45,653 nucleotides of DNA from an uncultured Paraprevotella sp. (GCA_944319925.1 CALUFQ010000021.1:1-45653), one strand, 5' to 3'; counted from the stretch's first letter, positions 25,217 through 34,520 are shown. Numbers and translations: made by a program. The notes: generated from the letters alone by a model not told the origin.

Positions 25217-28171
25217 ATGGAAGATGACAATAACAGGGAATGCCCGCTGTTGCGCGACACATCGTTCGTGGATTTGATGAAACGGCGGATTTTCAATGTG
25301 CTTTTGATTGCCAACCCATACGATGCCTTCATGTTGGAAGATGACGGGCGGGTGGACGAGAAAATTTTCGATGAATACGTGAAGCTGGGGCTGCGCTATC
25401 CGCCACGTTTCTTTCAGGTGGCTTCTCAGGAGGAAGCGGAAAAGGAATTGTCCCGCACCTCCTTTGACTTGGTGATTTGCATGCCGGGAACGGACAACAA
25501 CGATGTGTTCGACATTGCTTTGGGCATTAAGAACGACAATCCGACGGTTCCCATCGTGGTGCTTACTCCTTTTAGCCATGGCATACGCAAGAGCATGGAG
25601 CACATGGATTTTTCCGATTTCGATTATGTGTTCTGTTGGTTGGGCAACACGGATCTTTTGCTTTCCATCATTAAGCTGATAGAGGACAAGATGAACTTGG
25701 AGCACGATGTGGCGGCGGGAGTGCAGATGATTTTGCTTGTAGAGGATTCCATTCGTTTCTATTCGTCCATCCTGCCCAACCTGTATCGTTTCGTGCTCCA
25801 GCAGAGTCTGGAGTTTTCCACCGAGGCACTCAATGCACAACTCGAAACGTTGCGCATGCGCGGACGTCCGAAAATCGTGTTGGCCCGGACGTATGAGGAA
25901 GCGTGGGACTTGTACAGCCGTTACAAGGAGAACACGTTGGGGGTCATTAGTGACTGCCGTTTTCCGCGCAACGGGGTGGCTGACGAGATGGCGGGATACG
26001 AGCTGCTTTCCGCTATCCGTGCCGAGGATAAGTTCGTGCCTCTTATCTTGGAGTCGTCCGAGACGGACAAACGTGTGTGGGCGGAAAAGTGCGGAGCGAA
26101 GTTCATCGACAAGAATTCGAAGAAGATAGGTGTGGATCTCCGCCGGCTGGTGCGTGAGAATTTCGGTTTCGGCGATTTCATTTTCCTTGACCCCAACACG
26201 ATGGAGGAAGTGGCCCGCATAAAGAACCTGAAAGACTTGCAGGACAACATTTTCACTCTTCCCAAGGAATCGCTCCTTTACCATATCACGCGCAACAACG
26301 TGTCGCGTTGGCTCTGTTCGCGCGCCTTGTTTCCCATCTCGGAATTTCTCAAACACATTACGTGGAGCTCGTTGCAAGACGTGGATGCCCATCGCCAGAT
26401 TATTTTCGATGCCATCGTGAGCTATCGTCGGATGAAGAACCAAGGCGTGGTGGCCGTGTTCCAGCGCAACCGTTTCGACCGTTACAGCAATTTCGCCCGT
26501 ATCGGTGATGGTTCCCTTGGCGGAAAGGGGCGCGGGCTGGCTTTCCTGGACCATATCATCATGCAGCATCCCGACCTGAACGCTTTCGACAATGCCGATG
26601 TGATGATCCCGAAAACAGTGGTGCTCTGCACGGACGTGTTCGACGAGTTCATGGATGCCAACGACCTCTACCAGTTCGCTTTGTCCGACGTGCCGGATGA
26701 GGAGATTCTGTCGCGTTTTTTGCAGGCCAAGTTACCCCAACGGCTGCGGGAAGACCTCACGGCTTTTCTTGACGTGGTGCGGCAGCCTGTGGCCATACGC
26801 TCTTCCTCGTTGCTTGAAGATGCCCATTACCAACCTTTTGCAGGGATTTATTCCACATATATGATTCCAAACGTGGAGGACAAGGCTGTGCGGCTTCGCA
26901 TGTTGTGCGATGCCATCAAAGGCGTGTATGCCTCGGTGTTCTATCGCGACAGCAAGGCTTATATGACTGCCACGATGAACGTCATTGACCAAGAAAAGAT
27001 GGCCGTCATCCTGCAGGAAGTGGCGGGGACACGCTACGGGAACCGTTTCTATCCAAACATCTCAGGCGTGGCCCGCTCGGTGAACTATTACCCTATCGGC
27101 GATGAACAAGCAGAGGACGGCATCGTGAATCTTGCACTCGGATTAGGGAAATACATTGTGGACGGCGGCGTGAACTTGCGGGTTTGCCCTGCACATCCCG
27201 ACAAAGTGTTGCAGACGAGCGAGATGGAGATAGCCTTACGCGAGACGCAAACAGCCTTCCTGGCTTTGGACATGGAGGCTTCTCCTGAACATTTTCGGGT
27301 GGACGACGGGTTCAATCTACTGAAGATACCCGTGCGCGACGCGGAGAAAGACGGTTCGCTGCAGTTCATTGCCTCTACCTACGACCCTTATGACATGATG
27401 ATTCGCGATGGCATCTACGAAGGCGGACGCAAGCTGGTTACTTTCTGCGGCGTGTTGCAACAGGGCGTGTTTCCCTTGCCCGATTTGTTGCGGATGATGC
27501 TCAAGTACGGGCAGGACAGCATGCGTCGTCCGGTGGAAATCGAGTTTGCTGTGCGGTTGAATTCCGACCGCACGGGGGTGTTCTATCCCTTGCAAATCCG
27601 TCCGATGGTGGACAATAAGATGATGTTGGACGAGGATTTGACCGAGATTCCGGACGAGGACACGCTCATCCGTTCGCATAATGCCATCGGGCAGGGCGTG
27701 ACTTTGGACGTGTTCGACGTGGTGTATGTCAAGACGGAAGATTATTCGGCCTATAACAATCCGGCCATCGCCGACGAGATAGACCGCATCAACTGCCGCT
27801 TCTTGGAAGAGGGGAAGAATTATGTGTTGGTGGGGCCCGGTCGGTGGGGGAGCAGCGATTCTTGGCTCGGTGTGCCTGTGAAATGGCCCAACATTTCGGC
27901 GGCAAAGGTCATCGTAGAATCGGGATTGACGAACTACCGTGTGGATCCCAGTCAAGGCACTCACTTCTTCCAAAACCTGACCAGTTTCGGCGTGGGCTAT
28001 TTCACGGTGAATGATTTCTTAGGCGACGGGGTTTATAACCAAACTTTCTTGAACAGCCAGCCTGCAGTGGAGGAGACGGCACACGTGCGCCATGTCCGTT
28101 TCGATGTGCCTGTCATCATCAAGGTTGATGGCATGAAGAAGGAAGGCGTGGTAATGATGCCGGGGAAGTAA
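25217..28171 (+). CDS. Receiver-like domains fused to a PEP-synthase-type ATP-grasp; lacks the PEP domains
   Basis: The 984-residue protein has four parts. Residues 24-150 look like a degenerate receiver fold (FNVLLIANPYDAF, DLVICMPG, VPIVVLTPF). Residues 170-310 are a second receiver with the usual acid pocket and lysine: D177 in LLVEDS, D246 in GVISDCRFP and K299 in FIDKNSKK. Residues 430-800 match the ATP-binding domain of PEP synthase and PPDK: GSLGGKGRG (K437), VAIRSSSLLED (R528) and FYPLQIRPM (R795). The last 185 residues contain VGPGRWGSSDSWLG and DPSQGTHFFQNL and are new to me. The swivelling His domain and the PEP-binding barrel are absent, so it cannot be an ordinary PEP synthase, although such proteins are often named so. 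A phosphotransferase controlled by a response-regulator input is my inference. Confidence 0.8.
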   Translation: MEDDNNRECPLLRDTSFVDLMKRRIFNVLLIANPYDAFMLEDDGRVDEKIFDEYVKLGLRYPPRFFQVASQEEAEKELSRTSFDLVICMPGTDNNDVFDIALGIKNDNPTVPIVVLTPFSHGIRKSMEHMDFSDFDYVFCWLGNTDLLLSIIKLIEDKMNLEHDVAAGVQMILLVEDSIRFYSSILPNLYRFVLQQSLEFSTEALNAQLETLRMRGRPKIVLARTYEEAWDLYSRYKENTLGVISDCRFPRNGVADEMAGYELLSAIRAEDKFVPLILESSETDKRVWAEKCGAKFIDKNSKKIGVDLRRLVRENFGFGDFIFLDPNTMEEVARIKNLKDLQDNIFTLPKESLLYHITRNNVSRWLCSRALFPISEFLKHITWSSLQDVDAHRQIIFDAIVSYRRMKNQGVVAVFQRNRFDRYSNFARIGDGSLGGKGRGLAFLDHIIMQHPDLNAFDNADVMIPKTVVLCTDVFDEFMDANDLYQFALSDVPDEEILSRFLQAKLPQRLREDLTAFLDVVRQPVAIRSSSLLEDAHYQPFAGIYSTYMIPNVEDKAVRLRMLCDAIKGVYASVFYRDSKAYMTATMNVIDQEKMAVILQEVAGTRYGNRFYPNISGVARSVNYYPIGDEQAEDGIVNLALGLGKYIVDGGVNLRVCPAHPDKVLQTSEMEIALRETQTAFLALDMEASPEHFRVDDGFNLLKIPVRDAEKDGSLQFIASTYDPYDMMIRDGIYEGGRKLVTFCGVLQQGVFPLPDLLRMMLKYGQDSMRRPVEIEFAVRLNSDRTGVFYPLQIRPMVDNKMMLDEDLTEIPDEDTLIRSHNAIGQGVTLDVFDVVYVKTEDYSAYNNPAIADEIDRINCRFLEEGKNYVLVGPGRWGSSDSWLGVPVKWPNISAAKVIVESGLTNYRVDPSQGTHFFQNLTSFGVGYFTVNDFLGDGVYNQTFLNSQPAVEETAHVRHVRFDVPVIIKVDGMKKEGVVMMPGK

Positions 28172-28236
28172 AATGGGGCCGTGTGGCTTTTTCAGGTGTC
28201 AGCTTGTTCCAGCCGTATGGCGGCGCAGTGTTTTTG

Positions 28237-29679
28237 TCATTTCCCAGTGAGGCGCATTTCTTGGAAATCGAAGGTGATTTTGTCGCCCAGGCTGCGGCAG
28301 AAAGGCAAACTGAAGAAGACATCAAGGTGGCTTTGCGAAGCGTCATCGTGCGGCGTGATGATGATGTCGGCCTTAGGCGGGATGCGGACGGGCAGGCCGT
28401 TGAAGCGGATGTCCGGCTGAAGCGGGATTTCGTAAGGCATGTCCGCTTGGGTATGGCCGTAAATCCATGAACCGATTTTACGTTTGGCTGTGAGGGTGTC
28501 CAGCGGGATTCTGTCTTTGTTCGTTTCGTAAAATGAATGGGAGAAAGTCAGGTAGTTGCCAGTGTTCCCGGTGTCCAGCAGTCCTACGGCTTCTGCCCCG
28601 TTAAGGGTGCAGCGGGTGTAGAGCATGTTTTGGTTGAGGTATAAGTTCGGTTCTTCCGAGGGTGTGAAGGGATGGCGCGGCGCACGAAGGGTCAGCTTGT
28701 GGCCGGACAGGTCGAACGTGACTTGCCCCAGTTTGCAGAGCGCGGGAAGCCCGAGGACTGCATCGCTCATGGAATAGATAGAGTCCACGATGTGGCGGAC
28801 ATCCTTTCCCCTTATGCTGTCCGGCATTCCGTGGGTGATGTCGTGGCAGAGCACTATGACTGGAATGTCGGTCAGGCAGAACGTGCCGATGCGCAACGTG
28901 TCAATGACAGCTTCCGCCTTGGGTGATAATATGCCATTGACCAGGGTGGAGTCGTGGGCGAACAGCTTCAGCCCGTATTTCCGGGCTTTTTCTTCTTGCA
29001 TGAAGAGGGCATAGCTGACTCCCGTGTCAATCCAAAGGCGCATGGGGTGTCCGTTGTAACTGGCCGTGCAGTTGAGTATGCCTGTGGTATCGAGGGGCAC
29101 GGTGGTCGTGCTGCCCGGTGCAACGAGGCGCATGGGGCGGGGAATGGCGGTCTTCCTTTGGAGGGCGGCTTTGCGGAGCTCTGCCAATATCTGGATTTGT
29201 GTCAGCCTCCAATTTTCGTCTGCTTCCGCCCATTGTCCGATGAGGCGTTCTATTTCATCGTAAGTTTCCAATTCCTTGTCGTAGTCCTGTGTCTGATAGT
29301 ACAAGTTGAGCAGTTCGTTGTAGAAATAGATGACTGTCGATGTCTCCTCGAAAAAGTCAGGATGTTCCTTGAGCAGGCGGTTCATTTTGGCTGCCGCGCT
29401 GTCTGGGCGGTTGAGAAACTTGTCCATGTAGTAGGCATAGAGTGTTTCCATTTCCTGCACCGAACTGTCGGCCTGCCATTCCAACCGCAGGCTGTCATGG
29501 TGCGTTTGATAATAGCGGCATGCAGGAAAGAATTTGTTTTCCTGCAGCAGGCGGGTCAGTTCGCCCGTATGGTCTGTGGCTTGCGGGAAAGCGGTGAAGG
29601 GCGTCAGCAAGGCAATGGTGGCTAGCAGACATATTTCCCTAGCCGGATGACAAAGGCGCAGTCGCATATTGTTTTTCAT
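28237..29679 (-). CDS. Secreted retropepsin-like aspartic protease domain protein
   Basis: The start at 29679 (MKNNMRLRLCHPAREICLLATIALL) is preferred because a -7 element lies at 29701-29708, over the longer alternative at 29703. A signal peptide ends near FPQA. About 150 helical residues with a TPR-like look follow (ACRYYQTHHDSLRLEW..., ELLNLYYQTQDYDKELETYDEIERLI). The C-terminal half has two retropepsin-like units, with DTG at residues 218-220 (MRLWIDTGVSYALF) and 369-371 (AVGLLDTGNTGNYL). Two DTG motifs in one chain allow a pepsin-like active site made within a single protein. A periplasmic or surface peptidase is likely; the substrate is unknown. Confidence 0.78.
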   Translation of the reverse strand: MKNNMRLRLCHPAREICLLATIALLTPFTAFPQATDHTGELTRLLQENKFFPACRYYQTHHDSLRLEWQADSSVQEMETLYAYYMDKFLNRPDSAAAKMNRLLKEHPDFFEETSTVIYFYNELLNLYYQTQDYDKELETYDEIERLIGQWAEADENWRLTQIQILAELRKAALQRKTAIPRPMRLVAPGSTTTVPLDTTGILNCTASYNGHPMRLWIDTGVSYALFMQEEKARKYGLKLFAHDSTLVNGILSPKAEAVIDTLRIGTFCLTDIPVIVLCHDITHGMPDSIRGKDVRHIVDSIYSMSDAVLGLPALCKLGQVTFDLSGHKLTLRAPRHPFTPSEEPNLYLNQNMLYTRCTLNGAEAVGLLDTGNTGNYLTFSHSFYETNKDRIPLDTLTAKRKIGSWIYGHTQADMPYEIPLQPDIRFNGLPVRIPPKADIIITPHDDASQSHLDVFFSLPFCRSLGDKITFDFQEMRLTGK

Positions 29680-29700
29680 TGGAAATCCAGTTTGGTGCGT

Positions 29701-29708
29701 CAAATATA
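29701..29708 (-). promoter_or_regulatory. Candidate -7 element of the aspartic protease-like gene
   Basis: On the minus strand this reads tatatttg, matching TAnnTTTG. Its position argues for translation starting at 29679. Confidence 0.5.
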
Positions 29709-29749
29709 CGAAATCTTTTGTTCTTCCTGCGCTGCAATGTGTCTTTTTC

Positions 29750-30910
29750 TCACGCCTCCGCGTTTTCTTTGCGGTATTTCCGGCAGAACGTGGCGGTGGA
29801 GATGACGCCTATGATGACGAAGCCCGTACCGACGAGGGCGGGATAATTGTACCCCATCCCGTAGGTGATGGGAAGTCCGCCACAATAGGCACCGACGGCG
29901 TTGCCCAAGTTGAAGGCCACCTGTACCATGGCGGCACCCATCATTTCCCCTCCTCTGGAGAAACGCAGGAGCAAGAGTTGTTGCGGGGCTGACACGCCAA
30001 AGAGGCAGGCCGTGCAGACGCACATCATGAGCACGGCGATGGCCGGATAGGTGGAGAAGAAGAACGTGGAAAGCAAGCCGGCAATCATACAGAGCTGTAC
30101 ACCGAGAATGGTGCGCCCAGGTGTGTAGCGGTCAGACAGTTTGCCTCCGGCGATGTTGCCCACGCACATGCTGCCCCCGGCCAACACCATGAGCAGGGTG
30201 ATTTCTGAAGGGTCGAAACCGGCCATCTTGTTCATCAACGGGCTGATGTAACTATACCAGCAGAAGATGCCGCCGTTGCCGAATGTGGTGGTGATGATGA
30301 GCAGCCACGGGGCCGCGCTTTTCAGGAAACGGAACTGGCCTTTCAATCCTGTGTTGGGGAGAGGTGCCATGTGGGGAATCAGCCGATAGAGCATGGCGAA
30401 GGTCAGTACCCCCCAAGCTCCATTGAACAAGAAGATGGCGCGCCACGACACGAGGTCGCTCAGCCAGGTGCCCGCCGGGATGCCGATGAGGTTGGCCACT
30501 GTCATGCCCGAACTCATGATGGCGATGGCCAGCGAGCTTTTCCCGCGCGGGGCCAGACGGTCGGCCACGATGGAGCCCACGCCGAAGTAGGCACCGTGAG
30601 GCAGTCCGGAGATGAAGCGGAAAAGGATGCCAAGATGCAAGTCGGAGCAGGCGGACATCATTAGGTTGCCAGTCAGGTAGATGCAGATGAGGGCCAGCAG
30701 GATTTGGTGGAGCGGCCGCTTGCGGGCAATCAGTACCACGGTGGGCGCGCCCACGCAGACTCCGAGGGCGTATGCCGAAATCAGGTGTCCTGCTTCAGGG
30801 ATGGTGCATTGCATGGATTGCGCCACGTAGGGCAGGATGCTCATCATGACGAACTCTGACATGCCCAAGGCGAAAGTGCCAAAGGCCAATGCGATTAGAC
30901 TCTTTTTCAT
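29750..30910 (-). CDS. MFS transporter, arabinose-efflux (AraJ) type
   Basis: The 386-residue protein has twelve hydrophobic segments and the drug:H+ antiporter (DHA1) look of the AraJ/YdhP group. Its start is MKKSLIALAFGTFALGMSEFVMMSILPYVAQ. The motif between helices 2 and 3 is GVCVGAPTVVLIARKRPLHQ. GLPHGAYFGVGSIVADRLAPRGKSSLAIAIMSSGMTVANLIGIPAGTWL contains the antiporter helix 5 pattern. It should export sugars, sugar derivatives or drugs across the inner membrane; the substrate is not predictable. It lies 49 bases after the amidase gene and may be cotranscribed with it. Confidence 0.9.
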   Translation of the reverse strand: MKKSLIALAFGTFALGMSEFVMMSILPYVAQSMQCTIPEAGHLISAYALGVCVGAPTVVLIARKRPLHQILLALICIYLTGNLMMSACSDLHLGILFRFISGLPHGAYFGVGSIVADRLAPRGKSSLAIAIMSSGMTVANLIGIPAGTWLSDLVSWRAIFLFNGAWGVLTFAMLYRLIPHMAPLPNTGLKGQFRFLKSAAPWLLIITTTFGNGGIFCWYSYISPLMNKMAGFDPSEITLLMVLAGGSMCVGNIAGGKLSDRYTPGRTILGVQLCMIAGLLSTFFFSTYPAIAVLMMCVCTACLFGVSAPQQLLLLRFSRGGEMMGAAMVQVAFNLGNAVGAYCGGLPITYGMGYNYPALVGTGFVIIGVISTATFCRKYRKENAEA

Positions 30911-30959
30911 GTTGTGTACTGTGTGAATCTTTTTACCTTATTAAATATGGTGTAAATCC

Positions 30960-31607
30960 TCAAGGATATTCTTTGCGGTAGCGGGCGAAAGCGTCGCTGA
31001 TGCAGTGTGCCAGTTTTTTTTGCCCCCGTTTGGACTTGATGAACTTTTCTTCTTGCTTGTTGGAAATGAATCCCACTTCCGTGAGTACGGCCGGCATGCG
31101 CGTGTTGCGCAGCACGGCGAAGTTGGCGGTCTTCACGCCCCGGCTTTTTCGTTGGCCTTGCCACACATATTCATGCTCGATGAGGCGGGCCATGCGTTCG
31201 CTGCGGCTTCCGAGGGCAGAGGGATGGATGAAGGTTTCTGTTCCTTCAGCCCATCCGCGCGAGGAGTTGGAATGGATGGAGATGAACAAGTCTGCGCCGA
31301 AATAATTTGCCATGCCGGCCCGGTCGTCGAGTGTGACGAACTCGTCATCCGGACGTGTTTGTATGACTTCCACTCCTTTGCATTTTTTCCGGATGAGTTT
31401 GCACACCCTTCGGGCAACTTTCAAGTTGATGTCTTTCTCGAGCGAGCGGCGTCCGGCTGCTCCTTGGTCGTTTCCTCCATGTCCGGCATCGACGACCAGC
31501 ACGAAAGGTTTCTGTTGGAAGGAACGTGAGGAGCGACATCCGGTTGCGGCGAGCAAGATGCAGGCCGACAATATCGTGCATGAGATATAAAAAAGATATT
31601 TTCGCAT
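30960..31607 (-). CDS. N-acetylmuramoyl-L-alanine amidase, lipoprotein
   Basis: The protein (215 residues) is an Amidase_3 zinc enzyme that cuts the bond between N-acetylmuramic acid and the peptide in peptidoglycan. Zinc ligands and catalytic Glu are visible: H43 in VDAGHGGNDQGA, E57 in RSLEKDINL, H112 in FISIHSNSS and E177 in VLTEVGFISN. The N-terminus (FYISCTILSACILLAATGC) carries a lipobox with Cys 24, so it is anchored to a membrane facing the periplasm. No LysM or other wall-binding domain is attached. It follows the coiled-coil gene by 6 bases, which implies a shared transcript. Confidence 0.93.
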   Translation of the reverse strand: MRKYLFYISCTILSACILLAATGCRSSRSFQQKPFVLVVDAGHGGNDQGAAGRRSLEKDINLKVARRVCKLIRKKCKGVEVIQTRPDDEFVTLDDRAGMANYFGADLFISIHSNSSRGWAEGTETFIHPSALGSRSERMARLIEHEYVWQGQRKSRGVKTANFAVLRNTRMPAVLTEVGFISNKQEEKFIKSKRGQKKLAHCISDAFARYRKEYP

Positions 31608-31613
31608 GGCGGA

Positions 31614-34409
31614 TCAAGGGTTTTCCGGCTGGCCGGCCAGGTTGAGCGCGGTTTGTTTTTGCAGTTCGGTTTCGTGGGCTTCCAGGCGGGCTTGATAACC
31701 GGCCAGTTGGACGAGAAGGCGGTTCTGCTCGCTTTCCAAGCGTGCGATTTCCGTGTTCAAGGCTGCTGTGCGGTCTTCGTCCTGACCTTGTGAAAGGGCG
31801 TTGACCTGGTGTGCGGCCAATGCCAGTCGTGCTTCCTCGACCCGCGCCCCGGCCACCATGTCGCGGAGCGTGAGTGCCCGGAGTTCTTCGCGCAGGGCAT
31901 TCCAGTCTGTGGGGGTATTGAATGCCTGTTCCAGTTCCGTGAATTGCACGGGGGAGTGGTTGGTATTGTATTTCCGTATCCAGTCGTCCAGTTCGGAATG
32001 TTCTCGGGCGATAGCTTTCTCAATGGTTCGCATCGTGTCATCCGCCCGTTGGTTGTAGCCTTGCCACCGTGTGGATGCGGTTTGCAGCTCAGCCATGTCT
32101 TGTCGGGTTTTTTCCTTCTTCTCTTCCGCGGCGTCCAAAGCTTCCAGTCCCGCTTTGTAATGGGTCTCCACGTCACCGTCCTCAAAGAGCTTGTGCAGCT
32201 TTTCACGGGCTTGTTGCCGATATTCTTCCATCTGTTCCGTTTTTTCTGTCAGGAGGTTGAGCAATTTTTTTATCGTGGCGGTTTGTTCCGTGAGATTTTC
32301 CTGCAAGGTTTGCAACCGTATGCTTTCTTTTTGTGTTTCGGTGGTTTCTTCTTTCAGTTGCAGCCAGCGTTCCCGTTGTCGTTGAAGGTAAATTCTCAGG
32401 TTCTCAGGGCTTTCGCACCACACTTTGTACCAATTGGAAATGGCCATTATCTTGTCTATTTCCTCGTACAGTTCGCTGAATTTCTCGTTGGTGCGCGTCA
32501 AGGCCTGCTGCAGCTGTTCGACGCGGTAGGCCACCACCTGGCAACCGGTGTTCACTTCGTTCAGGCGCACGGTGATGTCGTCTTTCTCCAGCTCTTTTTC
32601 ATTTAGGTGCTTGTTGAGCGTGTTGATGGTGGACTGGTGGAAGTTGAAGGTGTCCAGTTCCTTTTGGGCATCTTCCGCATCTATCCCGGTTTTTTCCACC
32701 AATTGTTGCAACATGATGCGTCTTCCTTCGAAATTCGTGCTGGGCGAACATTCCTTGAAGGTGCTGTCCAGTGTGGTGAACGTCTCCCAATGTTCTATGT
32801 TGCTTTGCAGGATTTGCTTATAGACTTCCAAGGTTTGACGGTCTGTTTCGATGCGTCCTTCTTCCAGGGCTTGTTCCCGTTTCAGGTCATCCAGCAATGC
32901 TTGCTTGTGTTTCAGTTCCGTGCCCGTTTGTTCGAAGTCCGTTTTGATTTCTCCGATGAGCTTGCTTTGTTCCAGGAGCGTGTCGGAATGATAGGGGTGG
33001 TGTGTGGCACCGCATACACTGCAGCTCACGCCTTCCTGCAAGTCTTTGCGCAGTTGCATTACGTCTTGGCTTTTGCTGAGCGTGTAGGCGTATTTCAGTT
33101 CTTCGCATTGGGTTTGCAGTCCGGTCACTTCCGGTTCCAATTGGGCTATTTGTGCTTTCAACGCTTCGTTGCGGTGCCCGCGCCGCATGATTTCCTGGCT
33201 TTTTTCGTCCACTCTCGTGTATCCGTCTGCGATTTGTTTCCACAGCCGGGTCGCGTTTTCCAGCATTTCGCGTTTGCTCTTCAAGTCCATGGCCCGTTGT
33301 TGCAGGTCGTAGCTGTTCATGCCGACAATACTTTTTTGGTGCACTTGCAGCTCGCCTTTCAAAGTCTTGATTTGCGCGTCGGTGTCTTGCGAGGTGGTGA
33401 AGAGCCGGTTCAGCTTTTCGTTTTGTTCCTGCTGTTGCTTGCGGGTTCTTTCAATGACGGCCAGCAGTTGTTCCTTACGTTTCTTTTGGTATTGCAGGAA
33501 GTTCAGTTTGGTCTGTATGACATCCCCTTTTTCAAGCGTATGTTGTTGCGATTCCAAGGTTTGCCGCAGTTGTTGTTGCTGGTCTGTCTTTTCTTTGATT
33601 TTTTCGAGTGCCCCTTTCGTCTCCTCGTTTTGGGAGTTCAGTGCGTCCAATGTGTGGATGAGGCTTGATTTGTACTGTTCCAGTTCTCTCAGGTCGGCAT
33701 CATAGAACTTCAGCTCCGTTTGCAGCGCGTATCCCTCTGTTGTTTGGGCAAGAAGCCTTCTGAACCCGTTTCTTTTCTCTTGGTATGACTTTTCGTCCGC
33801 ATGTACGCGTTGGCTCATTTCCTTGCATGCGTTTTGTGCCTCGGAAAACCTTTCTACATATTCGGGGCTTTCCTTTCGTATGAGTTGCAGTACGCTTTCC
33901 AAGGCTTTGATGCGTTGGTAGTTCCCTTGCACGGTTTCGAAAGTCTCGAAACGCTCCAATTCGTGGATGTCTTTCAGGCGGGCGTTGTATTCTTTGTTGC
34001 GTTCAAAAAAGTCCTGTCTGTATTTTTCTAGGATGCTTTGCAGTTCTTTGTTCCTGTGGTACCATTCTTTTTGTGCCCGGAGGCCGTCCAAGGTTTGTGC
34101 CACGTTGGCCAGTTTGGTCTTGTACAGCCGCATGCTCTCGTGGATGCGTTTCAGTTCGTTGCCGTCAAGCAGGTTTGCTTTTGCTTTTTGGCGTTTGTTT
34201 TCATTGGCGGCGATTTGGCGGAACATGCGTGTCACTTCGTCTGGCATGTCCGTGCCGAATCGTCCTGCAAACCACTGTCGGGCAGCCTCTTCCGCGTTGG
34301 CGGGTTGTGGCTTGTTTGTGGACGTGGCTTCCGTGGCGGGAGCGGGTGTGCCGGTGGCTGGCCGCTTATCTTCTTCCGGGGTGGATTTTCGAAAAAAAAT
34401 CATACGCAT
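31614..34409 (-). CDS. Headless SbcC/Rad50-like coiled-coil protein with a central zinc hook
   Basis: The 931-residue protein is almost wholly charged coiled coil. In its exact middle (Cys 463 and Cys 466 of 931) it has SCSVCGATHHPY, the CxxC zinc hook with the trailing HP that joins Rad50/SbcC dimers. SbcC and Rad50 have ABC-ATPase halves at both ends; here the N-terminus is a Pro/Thr/Ala-rich linker (PATGTPAPATEATSTNKPQ) and the C-terminus ends in a heptad helix and AGQPENP. I see no Walker A, signature or Walker B motif. The gene has its own promoter and a sensible start, so it is not an obvious fragment. The nuclease partner sbcD is not adjacent. A structural or tethering role is plausible; automatic naming as SbcC would mislead. 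Confidence 0.8.
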   Translation of the reverse strand: MRMIFFRKSTPEEDKRPATGTPAPATEATSTNKPQPANAEEAARQWFAGRFGTDMPDEVTRMFRQIAANENKRQKAKANLLDGNELKRIHESMRLYKTKLANVAQTLDGLRAQKEWYHRNKELQSILEKYRQDFFERNKEYNARLKDIHELERFETFETVQGNYQRIKALESVLQLIRKESPEYVERFSEAQNACKEMSQRVHADEKSYQEKRNGFRRLLAQTTEGYALQTELKFYDADLRELEQYKSSLIHTLDALNSQNEETKGALEKIKEKTDQQQQLRQTLESQQHTLEKGDVIQTKLNFLQYQKKRKEQLLAVIERTRKQQQEQNEKLNRLFTTSQDTDAQIKTLKGELQVHQKSIVGMNSYDLQQRAMDLKSKREMLENATRLWKQIADGYTRVDEKSQEIMRRGHRNEALKAQIAQLEPEVTGLQTQCEELKYAYTLSKSQDVMQLRKDLQEGVSCSVCGATHHPYHSDTLLEQSKLIGEIKTDFEQTGTELKHKQALLDDLKREQALEEGRIETDRQTLEVYKQILQSNIEHWETFTTLDSTFKECSPSTNFEGRRIMLQQLVEKTGIDAEDAQKELDTFNFHQSTINTLNKHLNEKELEKDDITVRLNEVNTGCQVVAYRVEQLQQALTRTNEKFSELYEEIDKIMAISNWYKVWCESPENLRIYLQRQRERWLQLKEETTETQKESIRLQTLQENLTEQTATIKKLLNLLTEKTEQMEEYRQQAREKLHKLFEDGDVETHYKAGLEALDAAEEKKEKTRQDMAELQTASTRWQGYNQRADDTMRTIEKAIAREHSELDDWIRKYNTNHSPVQFTELEQAFNTPTDWNALREELRALTLRDMVAGARVEEARLALAAHQVNALSQGQDEDRTAALNTEIARLESEQNRLLVQLAGYQARLEAHETELQKQTALNLAGQPENP

Positions 34410-34427
34410 GAATGCTTAAATTCCGTG

Positions 34428-34435
34428 CAAAGTTA
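34428..34435 (-). promoter_or_regulatory. Candidate -7 element of the coiled-coil gene
   Basis: On the minus strand this reads taactttg, matching TAnnTTTG, 18 bases before the start codon and divergent from hisS. Confidence 0.5.
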
Positions 34436-34512
34436 GAAATAAAAAACGTTTTTCCGCCACATTCTTTGGTATAATGTATGGTGCGGAAAGTTGTTTGTTT
34501 GGAAAAAAATCG

Positions 34513-34520
34513 TATTTTTG
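34513..34520 (+). promoter_or_regulatory. Candidate -7 element of hisS
   Basis: tatttttg matches TAnnTTTG, with TTG at 34491-34493 lying 19 bases upstream as the -33. The ATG at 34550 follows after 29 bases, so the upstream in-frame ATG at 34478 would lie before the transcript start. Confidence 0.6.

Noticed and set aside
32607-33668. Long plus-strand frames opposite the coiled-coil gene.
   Set aside because: They reflect the codon pattern of the coiled coil on the other strand; Leu/Phe-rich shadows without start signals.
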